64,000 bases of DNA, from positions 93,953 to 157,952 of the forward strand of contig NW_008705585.1 in the NCBI RefSeq assembly GCF_000186865.1. The letters run 5' to 3'. Shown here piece by piece: positions 36,387-45,735 of the stretch. The position numbers and the translations under genes are program-made. The stretch is from Aureococcus anophagefferens (lineage: Eukaryota; Sar; Pelagophyceae; Pelagomonadales; Pelagomonadaceae). Numbering within the stretch: position 1 is the first letter of the stretch; each line of letters opens with the position of its first letter. The notes beneath the pieces were generated by a model. That model was given only the letters and a program-made list of their open reading frames with translations. It made no database searches and was not told the origin of the DNA.

Positions 36387-37745
36387 ATGGTCGAGCTGGA
36401 AGCGGAGCCGGGCAAGGAGCTGAGCGAGGCGCAAAAGATCCAGCATCTCGAGAATCTCCGTAAGAACCTTGTAGCCCAGGCGGAGGAGAAGCGCCTCGCA
36501 TCAGTGAAGGCGGCACTGGATGAGCACCAAGCGGCGGAACAGGAGCGCCGTCTTGATCTACAGCGCAGGCTTGGGCACGCGGTCACAAAGGGTCTGTTTT
36601 GGTTAGCCAAGGAAGCTCTTGACGAAGGAGCCGACCCAAATCTCGGGCCGCAGCGTGACGACGAAGAAGATGTCGCGTTCGAAACCTTACCGCTGCACGT
36701 CGCGTCCACCGAGGAGCATTTGAAGGTGCTCGAGCTCCTTCTCGAGAGAGGCGCCGACGCCGAGACCGTCCCGAGCCACCTCACGTTCGCGTTGCATCGT
36801 ATGCTGGAAAAGGTTCGCCCGCCAGCTTCGTTCGCTCCGAAGAAAGCGAAGTGTCGCACTCGGATCGTGATGCTGCTCATCGCTCACGGTGCGGACGCGA
36901 ACAGGGTGGGAATGGATCCCGGATTTGGCTTTGAGATGGCTACCGGTCTCGAGATGTGCGCGCGCCGCGGACGGGTCGACGCGGTCAAATTCCTCCTCGT
37001 GAACGGAGCCCGCGCCGACGACAGACTGAACGGGCCGAAAGCTCTCGTCGCGTGTATGTACGCACTCTCGGCGCCGCCAAATTTGAACAAGTATTTCTGG
37101 GAAGATCCGTTTACATGTCGTGCCGACCACATGGGCGTCGCGCGGCTGCTTCTCGCGCACGGCTGCGATCCGACGCGCGTCGTCGACAAGAAAGTTGACA
37201 CGCTGCGGCACCCCCCCACCTTCATCGACACGTCGCGCGACAGCGGTTCGACCGTGCGCTGCATCGCGAGGTCGCGGGGAGACTTTCAGGAGTTCGCGGA
37301 ACTCTTCGACGAGCACCCGCGCGTGCAGAAAAAGCTCGCGCGGCGCCGGTGTGGAAATTGTCAGGGCGAGGCACCGCTCGTCGTCTCGCCGTTCCAGCTC
37401 TGCGCCGGGTGCGAATCTGTTAGCTATTGCTCTCGCGACTGCCAGAAAGCCCATTGGCGTCGGACTCATCGGTTGACCTGTAGATTCTTTCGAAAGGCGA
37501 AGAGCGTCGATCGAAAATTTCTCGGTTTGGCAAAGGCAGTTGATGACTTCGCGATCTTAAATCCACAGATTCCCGGAGTGGAGCTGAATTTCACCAACAG
37601 CCAAACTGGGGAAGTGGCGATCGCCCATCGAGATTATATGAACCCTGAGAGCACCCGCGACGCGATCACGGCGTTCATGGCGAGCTGGGCGACTGGCGCC
37701 GGGTACGCGGGTAGCTTCGTCAGGGAGCCTAACGGTGATGTGTAG
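36387..37745 (+). CDS. Ankyrin-repeat protein with C-terminal MYND zinc finger
   Basis: 452 residues from MVELEAEPGKELSEAQK (the frame opens at 36333). A charged helix precedes ankyrin repeats: GLFWLAKEALDEGADPNL, LPLHVASTEEHLKVLELLLE, RIVMLLIAHGADANRVG, ATGLEMCARRGRVDAVKFLL and MGVARLLLAHGCDPTRVV. The MYND finger is complete: CGNCQGEAPLVV, CAGCESVSYCSRDCQKAHW, HRLTCRFF. MYND domains bind Pro-rich peptides in transcriptional or degradation complexes. Base composition is visibly less GC-rich and codon use less biased than in neighbours, so the gene may be a recent arrival or a member of a mobile family. Its stop lies four bases from the HECT gene's stop. Confidence 0.85.
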   Translation: MVELEAEPGKELSEAQKIQHLENLRKNLVAQAEEKRLASVKAALDEHQAAEQERRLDLQRRLGHAVTKGLFWLAKEALDEGADPNLGPQRDDEEDVAFETLPLHVASTEEHLKVLELLLERGADAETVPSHLTFALHRMLEKVRPPASFAPKKAKCRTRIVMLLIAHGADANRVGMDPGFGFEMATGLEMCARRGRVDAVKFLLVNGARADDRLNGPKALVACMYALSAPPNLNKYFWEDPFTCRADHMGVARLLLAHGCDPTRVVDKKVDTLRHPPTFIDTSRDSGSTVRCIARSRGDFQEFAELFDEHPRVQKKLARRRCGNCQGEAPLVVSPFQLCAGCESVSYCSRDCQKAHWRRTHRLTCRFFRKAKSVDRKFLGLAKAVDDFAILNPQIPGVELNFTNSQTGEVAIAHRDYMNPESTRDAITAFMASWATGAGYAGSFVREPNGDV

Positions 37746-37749
37746 TGGA

Positions 37750-39708
37750 TTAGTCCCCCGAGAAGCCGAGGACGTCCCCCTCGAGGATGGCCGACAGGAT
37801 CCGCGCGAGGACCGCGACGTCCGAGTAGGCCGGCAGGTCGAGGCGGTTGAAGCACGTGTGGGCCACGGGGAAGGCCTTGTCGCCGCCGGGCCGGCGGCGC
37901 AGCTCGAAGCCCTTCGTGACGCCGTCGCGGCCCTGGAGGTTCGCGAAGCCGCCCGCGGGCAACCGGCTCGTGCCCGTGACGAACTGGAGGAGCTTCGCGC
38001 GCTTCTCGTCGGGCAGGCCCGCGACAAAACTCCAAAAATTCGCCACGGCCGGGTCGTCGTCGTCGTAGCCCTGGGAGTACTCCGTGTGCGCGCGCCAGTC
38101 GCCGACGTCGACGTCGTCCAAGCCCGCGATCGCGAGTTCTAAATCCCCCGGGTCGAAGGCCGCCGCGTTGAGCGCCGCCAGGGGCAGCACCTCGTAGAAG
38201 CCCTTGAGGAACTTGCCCAACGGCTTGGAGACGACGTCGAGCATGGCGAACTTGAAGAGCCGCGCGACGTACTCGTCCTTGTTCGACGCGTCGACGTCGC
38301 GGTCCGCGCCGCCCGGCCCCAGGTCCACGGCCCTGGCGCAGTCGCGGTCCCGGTAGGAGAACGTGAGGCACAGCGCCTCGGCGTCGGACGAGTCGGCGAC
38401 GTGGCGGCAGGAGCGGTAGAGCAGCGCGTCGACGTACTCGAGGTCGGAGAACGTCACGGGCATGGCCAGCAGATGCTTGAGCATGGGCCGGTTGAGGTGC
38501 GCGGGGATGGTCTGGCCGTCGAACAGAGCCTTGGCGACGAGGCGCCCGGCGACCCGATAGTGCTTGGCGTCCTCGGGCGAAAAGGCCGCCGGGTCGCGCG
38601 GCGGCCGGATCTGGAGCGTCACGTTATCCGTCGCCGCGAAGCGCCAGTACTTGGACTCGGGGTCCAAGACGCCCGCGGCGATGAGCGCCCAGCACTCGCG
38701 CGCCAGACCCCCGGCGTCCATGCCCGGCTCATCCGCAATGTCGAAGCGCCACGTCTTCCAGAAGTCGCGCGCCGGCAGCGCCGCCGCCAAATCCAGCGCG
38801 TCCCGCGCCGCCGTCTCCCGCCGCAAGATCACCTGGATGTGGCCGTCCTCCCAGGGCACGGCCAGGCTCTGGCAGGCCGCCTTGAGCACGCCGAGCTTCG
38901 ACGACAGCGGCACGCGCGGCGCGCGGCGCGGCCTGTCCGGCGACGTCGCCGCGGGCGCCACGAGCACGCGCCGCCGGCCGCCCTCGTCGCGGAAGCGCTG
39001 CACCAACCCTTCCACGTCGCCCGCGGCCGTCGCGACGCGCACGGCGACCATGGGCGCTTCCTCGTCCGCCGGCGGCCGCCCGAGGAACGCGTCGCCGACC
39101 TGCAACCGCGGCGCGCCGGCCGCGGGCCGGCCCGCGTCGTCCGGCCGGAAGACGCCGAGGCCGAACTTGCCGCAGCTCAGCACGGCGTAGGGCACCCAGC
39201 CATCCTCTCCTGGCGGCGCGAGCTCCGTCCCGTCCCACTGCACGCGGCCGCGCGACGTCAGGTTCCGCAAAAAGCTCAACCGCCGGACGTCGTTCTTCAG
39301 CAGCGCCTCGCCGCCGTCGGCGGCGACGTCGCCGTCGGAGGAGTCGTCGTCGCTCGCCGACGTGAGGTCGTCGTGGGCCGACGCCACCAAACTGCCGGAC
39401 CGCGGCCGCGCGCCCTCGAAGACCGGGTGCTCGCGGCGGATCGACACCTCGACCTCGTCTCCGGTCAGCGGCGCGTCGTCGAAGCCCAGGATCTCGCGCC
39501 ACGTGTTGCGCACGGCGTCGAGCGCGAGCTCGCCGTCCACGACGCGCTGGCGCGTCTCCGCGCCGCCGCGCCGGTCCAGCATGCCCAGCCGCACGGCCTC
39601 GGCCAACAAGGCCTCGAGCTCGGCCATGGGCGCCAGGTCCGGCAGCGGCGGCGGCTCGCTCGGGGCGTCGCGGGCCGCCTCGACGTCGCGCGACCGGCCG
39701 CAGCCCAT
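37750..39708 (-). CDS. HECT-type E3 ubiquitin ligase with predicted N-myristoylation
   Basis: 652 residues. The C-terminal 350 residues are a HECT domain: FDIADEPGMDAGGLARECWA, LQIRPPRDPAAFSPEDAKHYRV-like helix region, GRLVAKALFDGQTIPAHLNR, KPLGKFLKGFYEVLP, and the catalytic segment FPVAHTCFNRLDLP with Cys near residue 619. It accepts ubiquitin from an E2 as a thioester and passes it to substrates. The N-terminal half is unlike known substrate-binding modules except for a short acidic region. With the ATG at 39708 the protein starts MGCGRSRD, a strong N-myristoylation and palmitoylation signal, suggesting membrane association. Earlier in-frame ATGs give no recognisable sequence. Confidence 0.88.
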   Translation of the reverse strand: MGCGRSRDVEAARDAPSEPPPLPDLAPMAELEALLAEAVRLGMLDRRGGAETRQRVVDGELALDAVRNTWREILGFDDAPLTGDEVEVSIRREHPVFEGARPRSGSLVASAHDDLTSASDDDSSDGDVAADGGEALLKNDVRRLSFLRNLTSRGRVQWDGTELAPPGEDGWVPYAVLSCGKFGLGVFRPDDAGRPAAGAPRLQVGDAFLGRPPADEEAPMVAVRVATAAGDVEGLVQRFRDEGGRRRVLVAPAATSPDRPRRAPRVPLSSKLGVLKAACQSLAVPWEDGHIQVILRRETAARDALDLAAALPARDFWKTWRFDIADEPGMDAGGLARECWALIAAGVLDPESKYWRFAATDNVTLQIRPPRDPAAFSPEDAKHYRVAGRLVAKALFDGQTIPAHLNRPMLKHLLAMPVTFSDLEYVDALLYRSCRHVADSSDAEALCLTFSYRDRDCARAVDLGPGGADRDVDASNKDEYVARLFKFAMLDVVSKPLGKFLKGFYEVLPLAALNAAAFDPGDLELAIAGLDDVDVGDWRAHTEYSQGYDDDDPAVANFWSFVAGLPDEKRAKLLQFVTGTSRLPAGGFANLQGRDGVTKGFELRRRPGGDKAFPVAHTCFNRLDLPAYSDVAVLARILSAILEGDVLGFSGD

Positions 39709-39852
39709 CTCCTTTGGGGTTGCCTTACGAGTTGCTCCTGGTGATGTCCATCGAGGCCGAGGTGACTCTCCCACGAAGGTTGACCTTGTGGAGAAAGTTG
39801 TGGTAAAATCGCTCAAATTGAGGTCGACATAGCCTGCCAAGAGCCACGCACG

Positions 39853-42800
39853 ATGGCCGCGCCGCCGGCGGACCTCCTCGCCGTCTTCGAGACATGGGTC
39901 GCGCAGAAGCCGACGGCGCTCGTCCACACCTTTCTCGAGGGCGACGGCAGCGAGAGCGACAGCTACACCATGGGCCAGCTCAATCAGGCCACGAACGGCG
40001 TCGCGGCGCTGATCGCGGCCAAGGTCAAGCCCGGCGAGCGCGCGCTGCTCTGCTACCCGCCGGGCCTCGACTTCTTAGTCGCCTTCTACGGCTGCCTCAA
40101 GGCCGGCGTCGTCGCCGTGCCCGTCTTCCCGCCGGACCCGCGGAAACTCGGAGGCCCCGAGGCCGACGCGTTCGCGTCGATCCGGACGTCGAGCGGCGCC
40201 GCCGTCGCGCTGAGCACGCTGTCCTACATCAAGAACAAGGGTCTGGCGCGCTCCCTGCGCGGCTTCAAGAGCCTCCAGCAGGACGTCGCGAAGTGCGCGG
40301 ATCTGGACGAGGCGTGCGAGTGGGTCGCGACGGATTCGGCCCCGGGCGCCGCGGTGCCGCCCATGGTCAAGGCCGGCGACCTCGCCTTCCTCCAGTACAC
40401 GTCCGGGTCCACGAGCGAGCCCAAGGGCGTCATGATCGCGCGGGCGAACCTCGCGCACAACCTGCGCGGCATCACCGACGCGCTGCGATCCGACGAGACG
40501 ACGGTCTGCGTCTCGTGGCTGCCCCAGTACCACGACATGGGCCTCATCGGCTCCTACCTCGGCACGCTCTACTGCGGCGGCAAGGGCTACCACTCGTCGC
40601 CGTTGGACTTTGTGCGCGACCCGACGCGCTGGGTCCGGGACATGACCAAATACGGCGCGACGCACGTCCAAGCGCCGTCGTTCGCCTACGGCCTCGTCGC
40701 GCGCAAGTTCCTCGAGAGCGACAAGAAGCCGAAGGTGGACCTGAGCGCCCTCGTCCACGCCATCAACGCCGCGGAGCCCGTGCGAGCCTGCGACGTGGAC
40801 GCGTTCAGAGCGGCCTTCGCGGACCACGGTTTAAAGCCCGGAGTCATCTTCCCGACGTACGGCCTCGCGGAGCACACGGTCTTCGTCTGCACGAACGGCA
40901 CGCAGCGCGTCGACTTTGACGCCGACGCTCTCGAGCACGGCCGGGCGGCCGTCGGCGGCGCGCGGACGACGACGCTCTTCGGCTGCGGCGCGCCGCCGGG
41001 CGAGGTCGCGATCGTCGAGGACGGCGGCGCGGCCGCGGCCGACGGCGCCGTCGGCGAGATCTGGCTCCGGAGCCCGTCGCGGGCGCGGGGCTACTGGAAG
41101 TGCCCGGAGAAGTCGGCCGCGGATTTCGGCGCGTCGCGGCCGGGCGACGCCGCGGCGACGTTCGTGCCCGGGCGCGCGCGCTTCGGCGACGTCGAACCCG
41201 CGGGCTGGCTGCGCACGGGCGACCTCGGCTTCTTCCACGAGGGGGAGCTCTTCGTGTGCGGGCGCCTGAAGGACCTGCTCATCGTGCGCGGCAAGAACCA
41301 CTACCCGCAGGACCTGGAAAAGACGTGGGAGGACGCGGCGCGCGGCGCGTTCCGCCCGGGCTGCAGCGCGGCCGTGGCCTGCGCCGGCGACGACGGCGCC
41401 GAGGGCATCCAATTCTTGTGCGAGACGTCCGGCCGGGGCGACGCCGCCGCGGCGGCGGCGGACGCCGCGCGCGCGGTCGCGGACCGCCACGGCGTCGAGG
41501 TGACCCGCGCGACGGTCGTCGCCGCGCGGACCGCGCCGAAGACGACGTCGGGCAAGATCGCGCGCAAGTGGTGCGCCAAGGCCCTCGCCGGCGGCGACCT
41601 GGACGTCGTGTACGTCTTCAACGGCGGCGGAAAGGCGCCGCTGCCAAAGCGGAAAGGCGACGCGAAGGCGACGGACTGCATCAAGACGATGAGCCCGGAG
41701 GTCCGCGCGGAGAAGCTCGCGGCGTTGGCGGCCATGGCCGACGGCGATTTGCTGAACTCCGTCGTCGCGCTGGCCGCGGGCGTCATGAAGGTCCAGCCGG
41801 GCGACCTCGACGTCGACGGGCCCGTCGCGGCGCTCGGGCTCGGGTCCATGGAGGGCCTCCACCTCCTGACGGTCATCGAGGAGGCCCACGGCTGCGCGCC
41901 GGACGCGGAGCTGCTCGCGGACGTCGACATGACGCTGCGGACCCTGTGCAGCGTGCTGAAGCGCGGGGGCAAGGCGGGGCCGCGCGCGAAGATCGTCGAC
42001 GGCGCGAAGCTGGCCAAGGAGCTGGAGGAGGCGGACCTCGCCTTCGCCGGCGCGGCGAAGCGCATCGCGTCGAAGCGCAAGGACCGGGACCGGCGCTGCA
42101 CGCTCGCCCGGGCCCACCTCGCGACGGGGGCGTTGGCGTGCAAGCCCGCGGCGCCGGGCGGGCGCCTCGCCGCGTTGGTCGACAAGGGCCCCGCGGCCGT
42201 CCTCGTCGCCTTCGCGGCGTCCGTCGTCCTTGTGCTCGCGTTCCTGGCTTGTTGCGCCGTCGGCCCCGCGGCGACGATGGGCATTTTGCTGGCGACGCCG
42301 GTCTGGCTCACGACGCGCGGCGCCAAAATCGCCGGCGCGTCGCCGAACATCGACAAGAAGCGGCGGGCCTTCAAGCACCGCTTCCTCGCGTCCATCCACG
42401 CGAAGCGGCGCACGCGTGTGTACGTCGCGGACCCCGAGGCGCTGCTCAAGGCGACGACCGCGCTCGTCGTCGTCCGGGCCCACGCGGAGCCGTCGCGGCT
42501 CGACCAGCGCGCGTTCCACCTCGCGACGGCGGCGCTGCTGCCGGACGTGCTCGGCGCGCCCGTCGCCGCCCTCGCGGACCGGGACTACCTCGGCGCCGCG
42601 GCGCTCCACTTCCTCTTCGACGCCGCGCGCGCGCCCGCGCAGCCCGACGCCGCCGCGCAGCTCCTCTTCGCGAAGAAGCACGCGGCCATCGTCCTCGACG
42701 ACGCGCGCGCGCCGCTCAAGGACCTGTGCACGCTCGCGGCGACGGCGGGGGCGGCGCTCGTGCCCGCGGCGTCGGCGCTGTCGGCGACGGGCGGCGCGGC

Positions 42801-42903
42801 CGTCGCGCTGGGGGCGCCCCTCGCCGGCGACCGGGACGCGATCCTCGCCGGCGCGACGGCGGCCCTCGGCGAGCTCGGCGAGACCGCCGCCGGGATGCTC
42901 TAA
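39853..42903 (+). CDS. Fatty acyl-AMP ligase / acyl carrier protein fusion with C-terminal membrane and acyltransferase-like region
   Basis: 1016 residues. Residues 1-590 are a fatty acyl-AMP ligase: FLQYTSGSTSEPKGVMIARA (P-loop), VSWLPQYHDMGLIGSYLGTL, FPTYGLAEHTVFVCTNG, WLRTGDLGFFHEGELFVCGR and LKDLLIVRGKNHYPQDLE. Residues of about 620-710 form a carrier domain with GLGSMEG, Ser665 being the phosphopantetheine site. A basic linker leads to one or two membrane segments (VLVAFAASVVLVLAFLACC). The last 200 residues have the rhythm of a PlsC-type acyltransferase (VVVRAHAEPSRLDQRAFHLA, HAAIVLDDARAPLKDL, GAPLAGDRDAIL) but lack a clean HX4D. It probably loads a fatty acid onto its own carrier for lipid or polyketide synthesis. 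No other pathway gene is adjacent. Confidence 0.88.
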   Translation: MAAPPADLLAVFETWVAQKPTALVHTFLEGDGSESDSYTMGQLNQATNGVAALIAAKVKPGERALLCYPPGLDFLVAFYGCLKAGVVAVPVFPPDPRKLGGPEADAFASIRTSSGAAVALSTLSYIKNKGLARSLRGFKSLQQDVAKCADLDEACEWVATDSAPGAAVPPMVKAGDLAFLQYTSGSTSEPKGVMIARANLAHNLRGITDALRSDETTVCVSWLPQYHDMGLIGSYLGTLYCGGKGYHSSPLDFVRDPTRWVRDMTKYGATHVQAPSFAYGLVARKFLESDKKPKVDLSALVHAINAAEPVRACDVDAFRAAFADHGLKPGVIFPTYGLAEHTVFVCTNGTQRVDFDADALEHGRAAVGGARTTTLFGCGAPPGEVAIVEDGGAAAADGAVGEIWLRSPSRARGYWKCPEKSAADFGASRPGDAAATFVPGRARFGDVEPAGWLRTGDLGFFHEGELFVCGRLKDLLIVRGKNHYPQDLEKTWEDAARGAFRPGCSAAVACAGDDGAEGIQFLCETSGRGDAAAAAADAARAVADRHGVEVTRATVVAARTAPKTTSGKIARKWCAKALAGGDLDVVYVFNGGGKAPLPKRKGDAKATDCIKTMSPEVRAEKLAALAAMADGDLLNSVVALAAGVMKVQPGDLDVDGPVAALGLGSMEGLHLLTVIEEAHGCAPDAELLADVDMTLRTLCSVLKRGGKAGPRAKIVDGAKLAKELEEADLAFAGAAKRIASKRKDRDRRCTLARAHLATGALACKPAAPGGRLAALVDKGPAAVLVAFAASVVLVLAFLACCAVGPAATMGILLATPVWLTTRGAKIAGASPNIDKKRRAFKHRFLASIHAKRRTRVYVADPEALLKATTALVVVRAHAEPSRLDQRAFHLATAALLPDVLGAPVAALADRDYLGAAALHFLFDAARAPAQPDAAAQLLFAKKHAAIVLDDARAPLKDLCTLAATAGAALVPAASALSATGGAAVALGAPLAGDRDAILAGATAALGELGETAAGML

Positions 42904-42971
42904 GTTTTGCTGTTTTTTTTTCCATGCGGTCTCACTCCCACGGCATGCCCCACCGTGATCTCTAGGATTCG

Positions 42972-43463
42972 TTAGTGGTATCGGCGGTTCGCGCTCCGCA
43001 CCGACGCCGCGCGGAACTCGAGGTCGCGCCGCGACGCCGACTCCGAGAGCGACTCGATGGTCTGGCGCAGGACACGCTGGGCCTCGGCGTCGTCGAGGTC
43101 GCCATCCGCCTCGTCGAGGGCGACGGCCGTCTGCCGCTTGAGCACGAGCGGCCGGAGCCGCCGGCCCTCGGCGACGGCGGCCGCGAAGAAGCCGGCCCGG
43201 GCGCCGCCGCGGGACAGCGACGGGGGCTCGCTGCGCGCCGTCGCCGGCGCCTCGCCGTCGTCCATGGGCGCCGAGGACGCCGCGTCGGCCGGTTCGCCGA
43301 AATCCTTGCGCGGGGCTGCCGCAGCGCCGGCGACGGGGCCGCTGCCGGAGGCGCGCAGGCGCTTGGCCGCGGCGCTGTCGATGGCGTTGGCCGGGAAGGT
43401 CCTGAACGCCCGTTTGCGGCCGCCGCGGTAGAAGAAGGTCGTTTGCGTGGAGCGCGGCGACAT
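42972..43463 (-). CDS. Small hypothetical protein
   Basis: 163 residues, not recognised. It starts MSPRSTQTTFFYRGGRKRAF, followed by a disordered Ala/Gly/Pro part and a C-terminal helix (LDDAEAQRVLRQTIESLSES) ending SVRSANRRYH. The basic, aromatic N terminus and regular helix make it more likely coding than chance. It is convergent with the acyl-AMP ligase gene, 68 bases away. Confidence 0.45.
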   Translation of the reverse strand: MSPRSTQTTFFYRGGRKRAFRTFPANAIDSAAAKRLRASGSGPVAGAAAAPRKDFGEPADAASSAPMDDGEAPATARSEPPSLSRGGARAGFFAAAVAEGRRLRPLVLKRQTAVALDEADGDLDDAEAQRVLRQTIESLSESASRRDLEFRAASVRSANRRYH

Positions 43464-43760
43464 TACACGTTGCGCGGCTCTCCGTTTCTACGCGCGGAAG
43501 CCGCGCCAACAGACAGAGCCGCTGGAGGGGCAGCATCGCAGCCATATCAACCCGTGCTTGCCGCCGTGGCCGGATTGAGGATCGGCATTACGTCTGCCCC
43601 GTGCCCCCCGCGTCGCCTTCAGTTCGCCGTTCTGGACGCCCACTTCGTCAATCGAGACCATCGAAGCCTTCGTGCCATGCTTGCCGAGGATGTCGCGCGA
43701 AAAAATTGCGGGCGCGCGCGTCGCCGAATCGCTGCTCACCGCTTCGCCGCTTCGCAGGCA
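43464..43760. other. Divergent spacer
   Basis: 297 bases between the small hypothetical gene and the plastid-targeted candidate. It is somewhat less GC-rich. No motif, RNA gene or convincing open frame is seen. Confidence 0.4.
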
Positions 43761-44251
43761 ATGAAGCTCTCGCTCTTCGCTCTCTTCGCCGGATCCGCCG
43801 CGGCTTTTGCGCCGCAGCGCGCCGCGCCCCGATCCGTCGCCATGCGGTCGGATCTCGAGGGCCGCATCGACAAGATCGCCGCTGACGCGAAGACGATGTT
43901 GGCGCGTCCGCCGCGTCCGCCGATCGCGCCGCCGCGGCCGCCCTCGGCCCCGCGCGCGCGGCGCGCGCCGGGGCGACGCCGCGCGCCGTCGTGTGCCGGT
44001 CGCGCGGCGCGCCGCCCGCCGCGAAGAAGCCGCATCCGCGCGCGGCGGGATCGCTCGACGCCGCCGCCGAACCGCGCGCCCCTCCGCAGGACGACAAGAT
44101 CAAGTCGACCGGCGGCGCCGGCGCCCCGAGCGCCGCGGGCACGCCCGTGGCCGCGGCCGGCGGCGCGGGCGTCGACGAGCTCGTCAAGAACCTCAAGGAC
44201 AAGTCCGAGCAGCTCGCCAAGGAGATCAAGGCCGAGATCGGCAAGAACTAG
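43761..44251 (+). CDS. Small protein with plastid-type bipartite leader, probably two exons
   Basis: It begins MKLSLFALFAGSAAAFAPQR, a signal peptide ending in the AFAP motif that directs proteins through the stramenopile plastid envelope. The leader continues SDLEGRIDKIAADAKTML. The C-terminal part is in another frame and ends GVDELVKNLKDKSEQLAKEI then KAEIGKN. A plausible acceptor is CTCCGCAG at 44082-44089, making exon 2 start with DDKIKSTGG; the donor must be in phase 0 near 43890-43905, possibly a GC site. The middle, if translated, is Pro/Arg-rich filler, which supports an intron. Function unknown; length would be about 100 residues. Confidence 0.45.
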
Positions 44252-44333
44252 GCCGCCCCACCGCTCGCGCGCGCTAATTCGTGCATCGTCAGAGTGTCGC
44301 GCATCGCGCGGTGTCGCCTTATCGGGGACGCCT

Positions 44334-45164
44334 CTAGGCGGCGTCGTCGTCCTCGAGGCGGGCGACGAGCTCCGCCTTTTTGCCGCCGACCTTGAGGCCG
44401 CGCTCCTTGAGGACGGCCTTGAGCTCGGCGACTTTCATGTCGGCGTAGTTCGCGGCGGTCGCCGCTGGTGCGGGGGCGGGGGCGGGGGCGGGCGTCGGCT
44501 CGGCGCCGGCCTCGGGCTCCGCCTCGGGCTCCGCCTTGGGCTCGGCGGCGGCCGTCGGCTTCGGCTTCGGCGCGGGCGCCGGCGCGGGCGCGGGCGCGGG
44601 CGCGGCCTTCGGCGCGGCGGCGGCCTTGGGCTTCGGCGCGGGCGCCGGCGCGGGCGCGGCGGCGCCGTCGATCGCCTTCGCGAGCTGGCTGGCGACGTCC
44701 GCGGGCGCGGCGCCCGCGACGGAGAGCTCGAGCACGCAGCATTTGTCCGGGCCGAGGATGTCGGCGACGGCCTCGGCCGCCGTGCGGCCCGGCGGCGCGC
44801 CGGCGCCCGCGGCGGCCGCGCAGCACCACCGCTCGAGGTGGTCGCCGGCGGCCTCGAGGAACAGCGGCGACACGTCGTCGCTCGAGACGCTCGCCGCGTC
44901 GACGACGTGCGTCACGGGCGGCTGCGCCGGCAGGCACGCGCGCACGGCCGCGCGGCTCGACGTGTCCGCGACGATCGTCGCCACGGCGCCCTCGCCGTCG
45001 GCGAGCGCCGCGGCGAGCGCCTTCGCCATGTCCATGGCGCACGGGCCGCTGGACGCCGGCGCGATGACGACGTGCTTTTGGAGCGGCTTTGCCATCGGCC
45101 GCAGCGCGCTGGCTGCGCAGGCGAGCAGGAGCGCGCAGCACGTGTGCCGTCGTGAGTACGCCAT
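44334..45164 (-). CDS. SAP-domain protein with signal-like N terminus
   Basis: 276 residues. The leader MAYSRRHTCCALLLACAASA is followed by LRPMAKP, reminiscent of a plastid-targeting junction with Leu instead of Phe. A middle domain contains HVVIAPASSGPCAMDMAKAL and THVVDAASVSSDD, a weak Rossmann-like pattern. A long Ala-Pro-Lys linker follows (APAPAPKPKAAAAPKAA), and the C terminus is a SAP motif: YADMKVAELKAVLKERGLKV then GGKKAELVARL, which binds AT-rich DNA or RNA. The combination suggests an organellar nucleoid or RNA-associated protein. Function of the middle domain is not clear. Confidence 0.6.
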   Translation of the reverse strand: MAYSRRHTCCALLLACAASALRPMAKPLQKHVVIAPASSGPCAMDMAKALAAALADGEGAVATIVADTSSRAAVRACLPAQPPVTHVVDAASVSSDDVSPLFLEAAGDHLERWCCAAAAGAGAPPGRTAAEAVADILGPDKCCVLELSVAGAAPADVASQLAKAIDGAAAPAPAPAPKPKAAAAPKAAPAPAPAPAPAPKPKPTAAAEPKAEPEAEPEAGAEPTPAPAPAPAPAATAANYADMKVAELKAVLKERGLKVGGKKAELVARLEDDDAA

Positions 45165-45735
45165 AGCTTGCAGCAGATCGCGCTCTCGCACAATTCAGCC
45201 CCGGCCAACCAGCCGGGCGCGACGCGCGCGCAGGTAGACCTCCGCAGATTGCGGCGTTGGCATCTGCTGCTTGTGCTGTTGGGGAAATGCGACATGCGCC
45301 GGATGTCTCGCGACGGGTGGCTCTCGCAAGCGCCGCGCCGCGCGGCCGCGGACGAGCCGCGACGCCGGGCTGCCGTCGCTCGCCATCGTCGAGCCGCCGC
45401 GACCGGCGCACCCTGGCTGGGCTCGCGTACGCCAGTTGGCATATAAGTCGACGCTCGCGCCTCGCCTCTTCAACAAAACTTCAACAAAACGGAGAGTTGC
45501 CGCAAGCAAAGGCAATTGCGGCCTCGGTGACCGACCCAGCGTGTGTGCCGGGCATTGACGGCAGATTTTTGACGTCCCGCGACCGCCAGCGCCGCGCCGC
45601 CGCCGCCCGCCCGGGCCCCCGACCCGCGCCGCGATCACCCACGAAAGATCCCGAGAAAAAACGCCGCGTTTCACGGGCGGCCGTCGCTGATTCGCGCCGC
45701 GCGAATCCATACCGAAAAATAGAAGCTTTTCCACG
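45165..45735. promoter_or_regulatory. 571-bp divergent spacer
   Basis: It separates the SAP-domain gene and the RING/Tubby gene. It contains a TATA-like CATATAAG at 45440-45447 and an 11-bp tandem repeat TTCAACAAAAC at 45469-45479 and 45480-45490. The same TTCAACAAAA also occurs upstream of DNAAF5 (48740). Open frames in it look like GC-rich background. Confidence 0.45.

Noticed and set aside
42975..45155. 726-codon plus-strand frame
   Set aside because: Only the short stretch from 43761 with the plastid-type leader looks real; most of it is antisense to two minus-strand genes.
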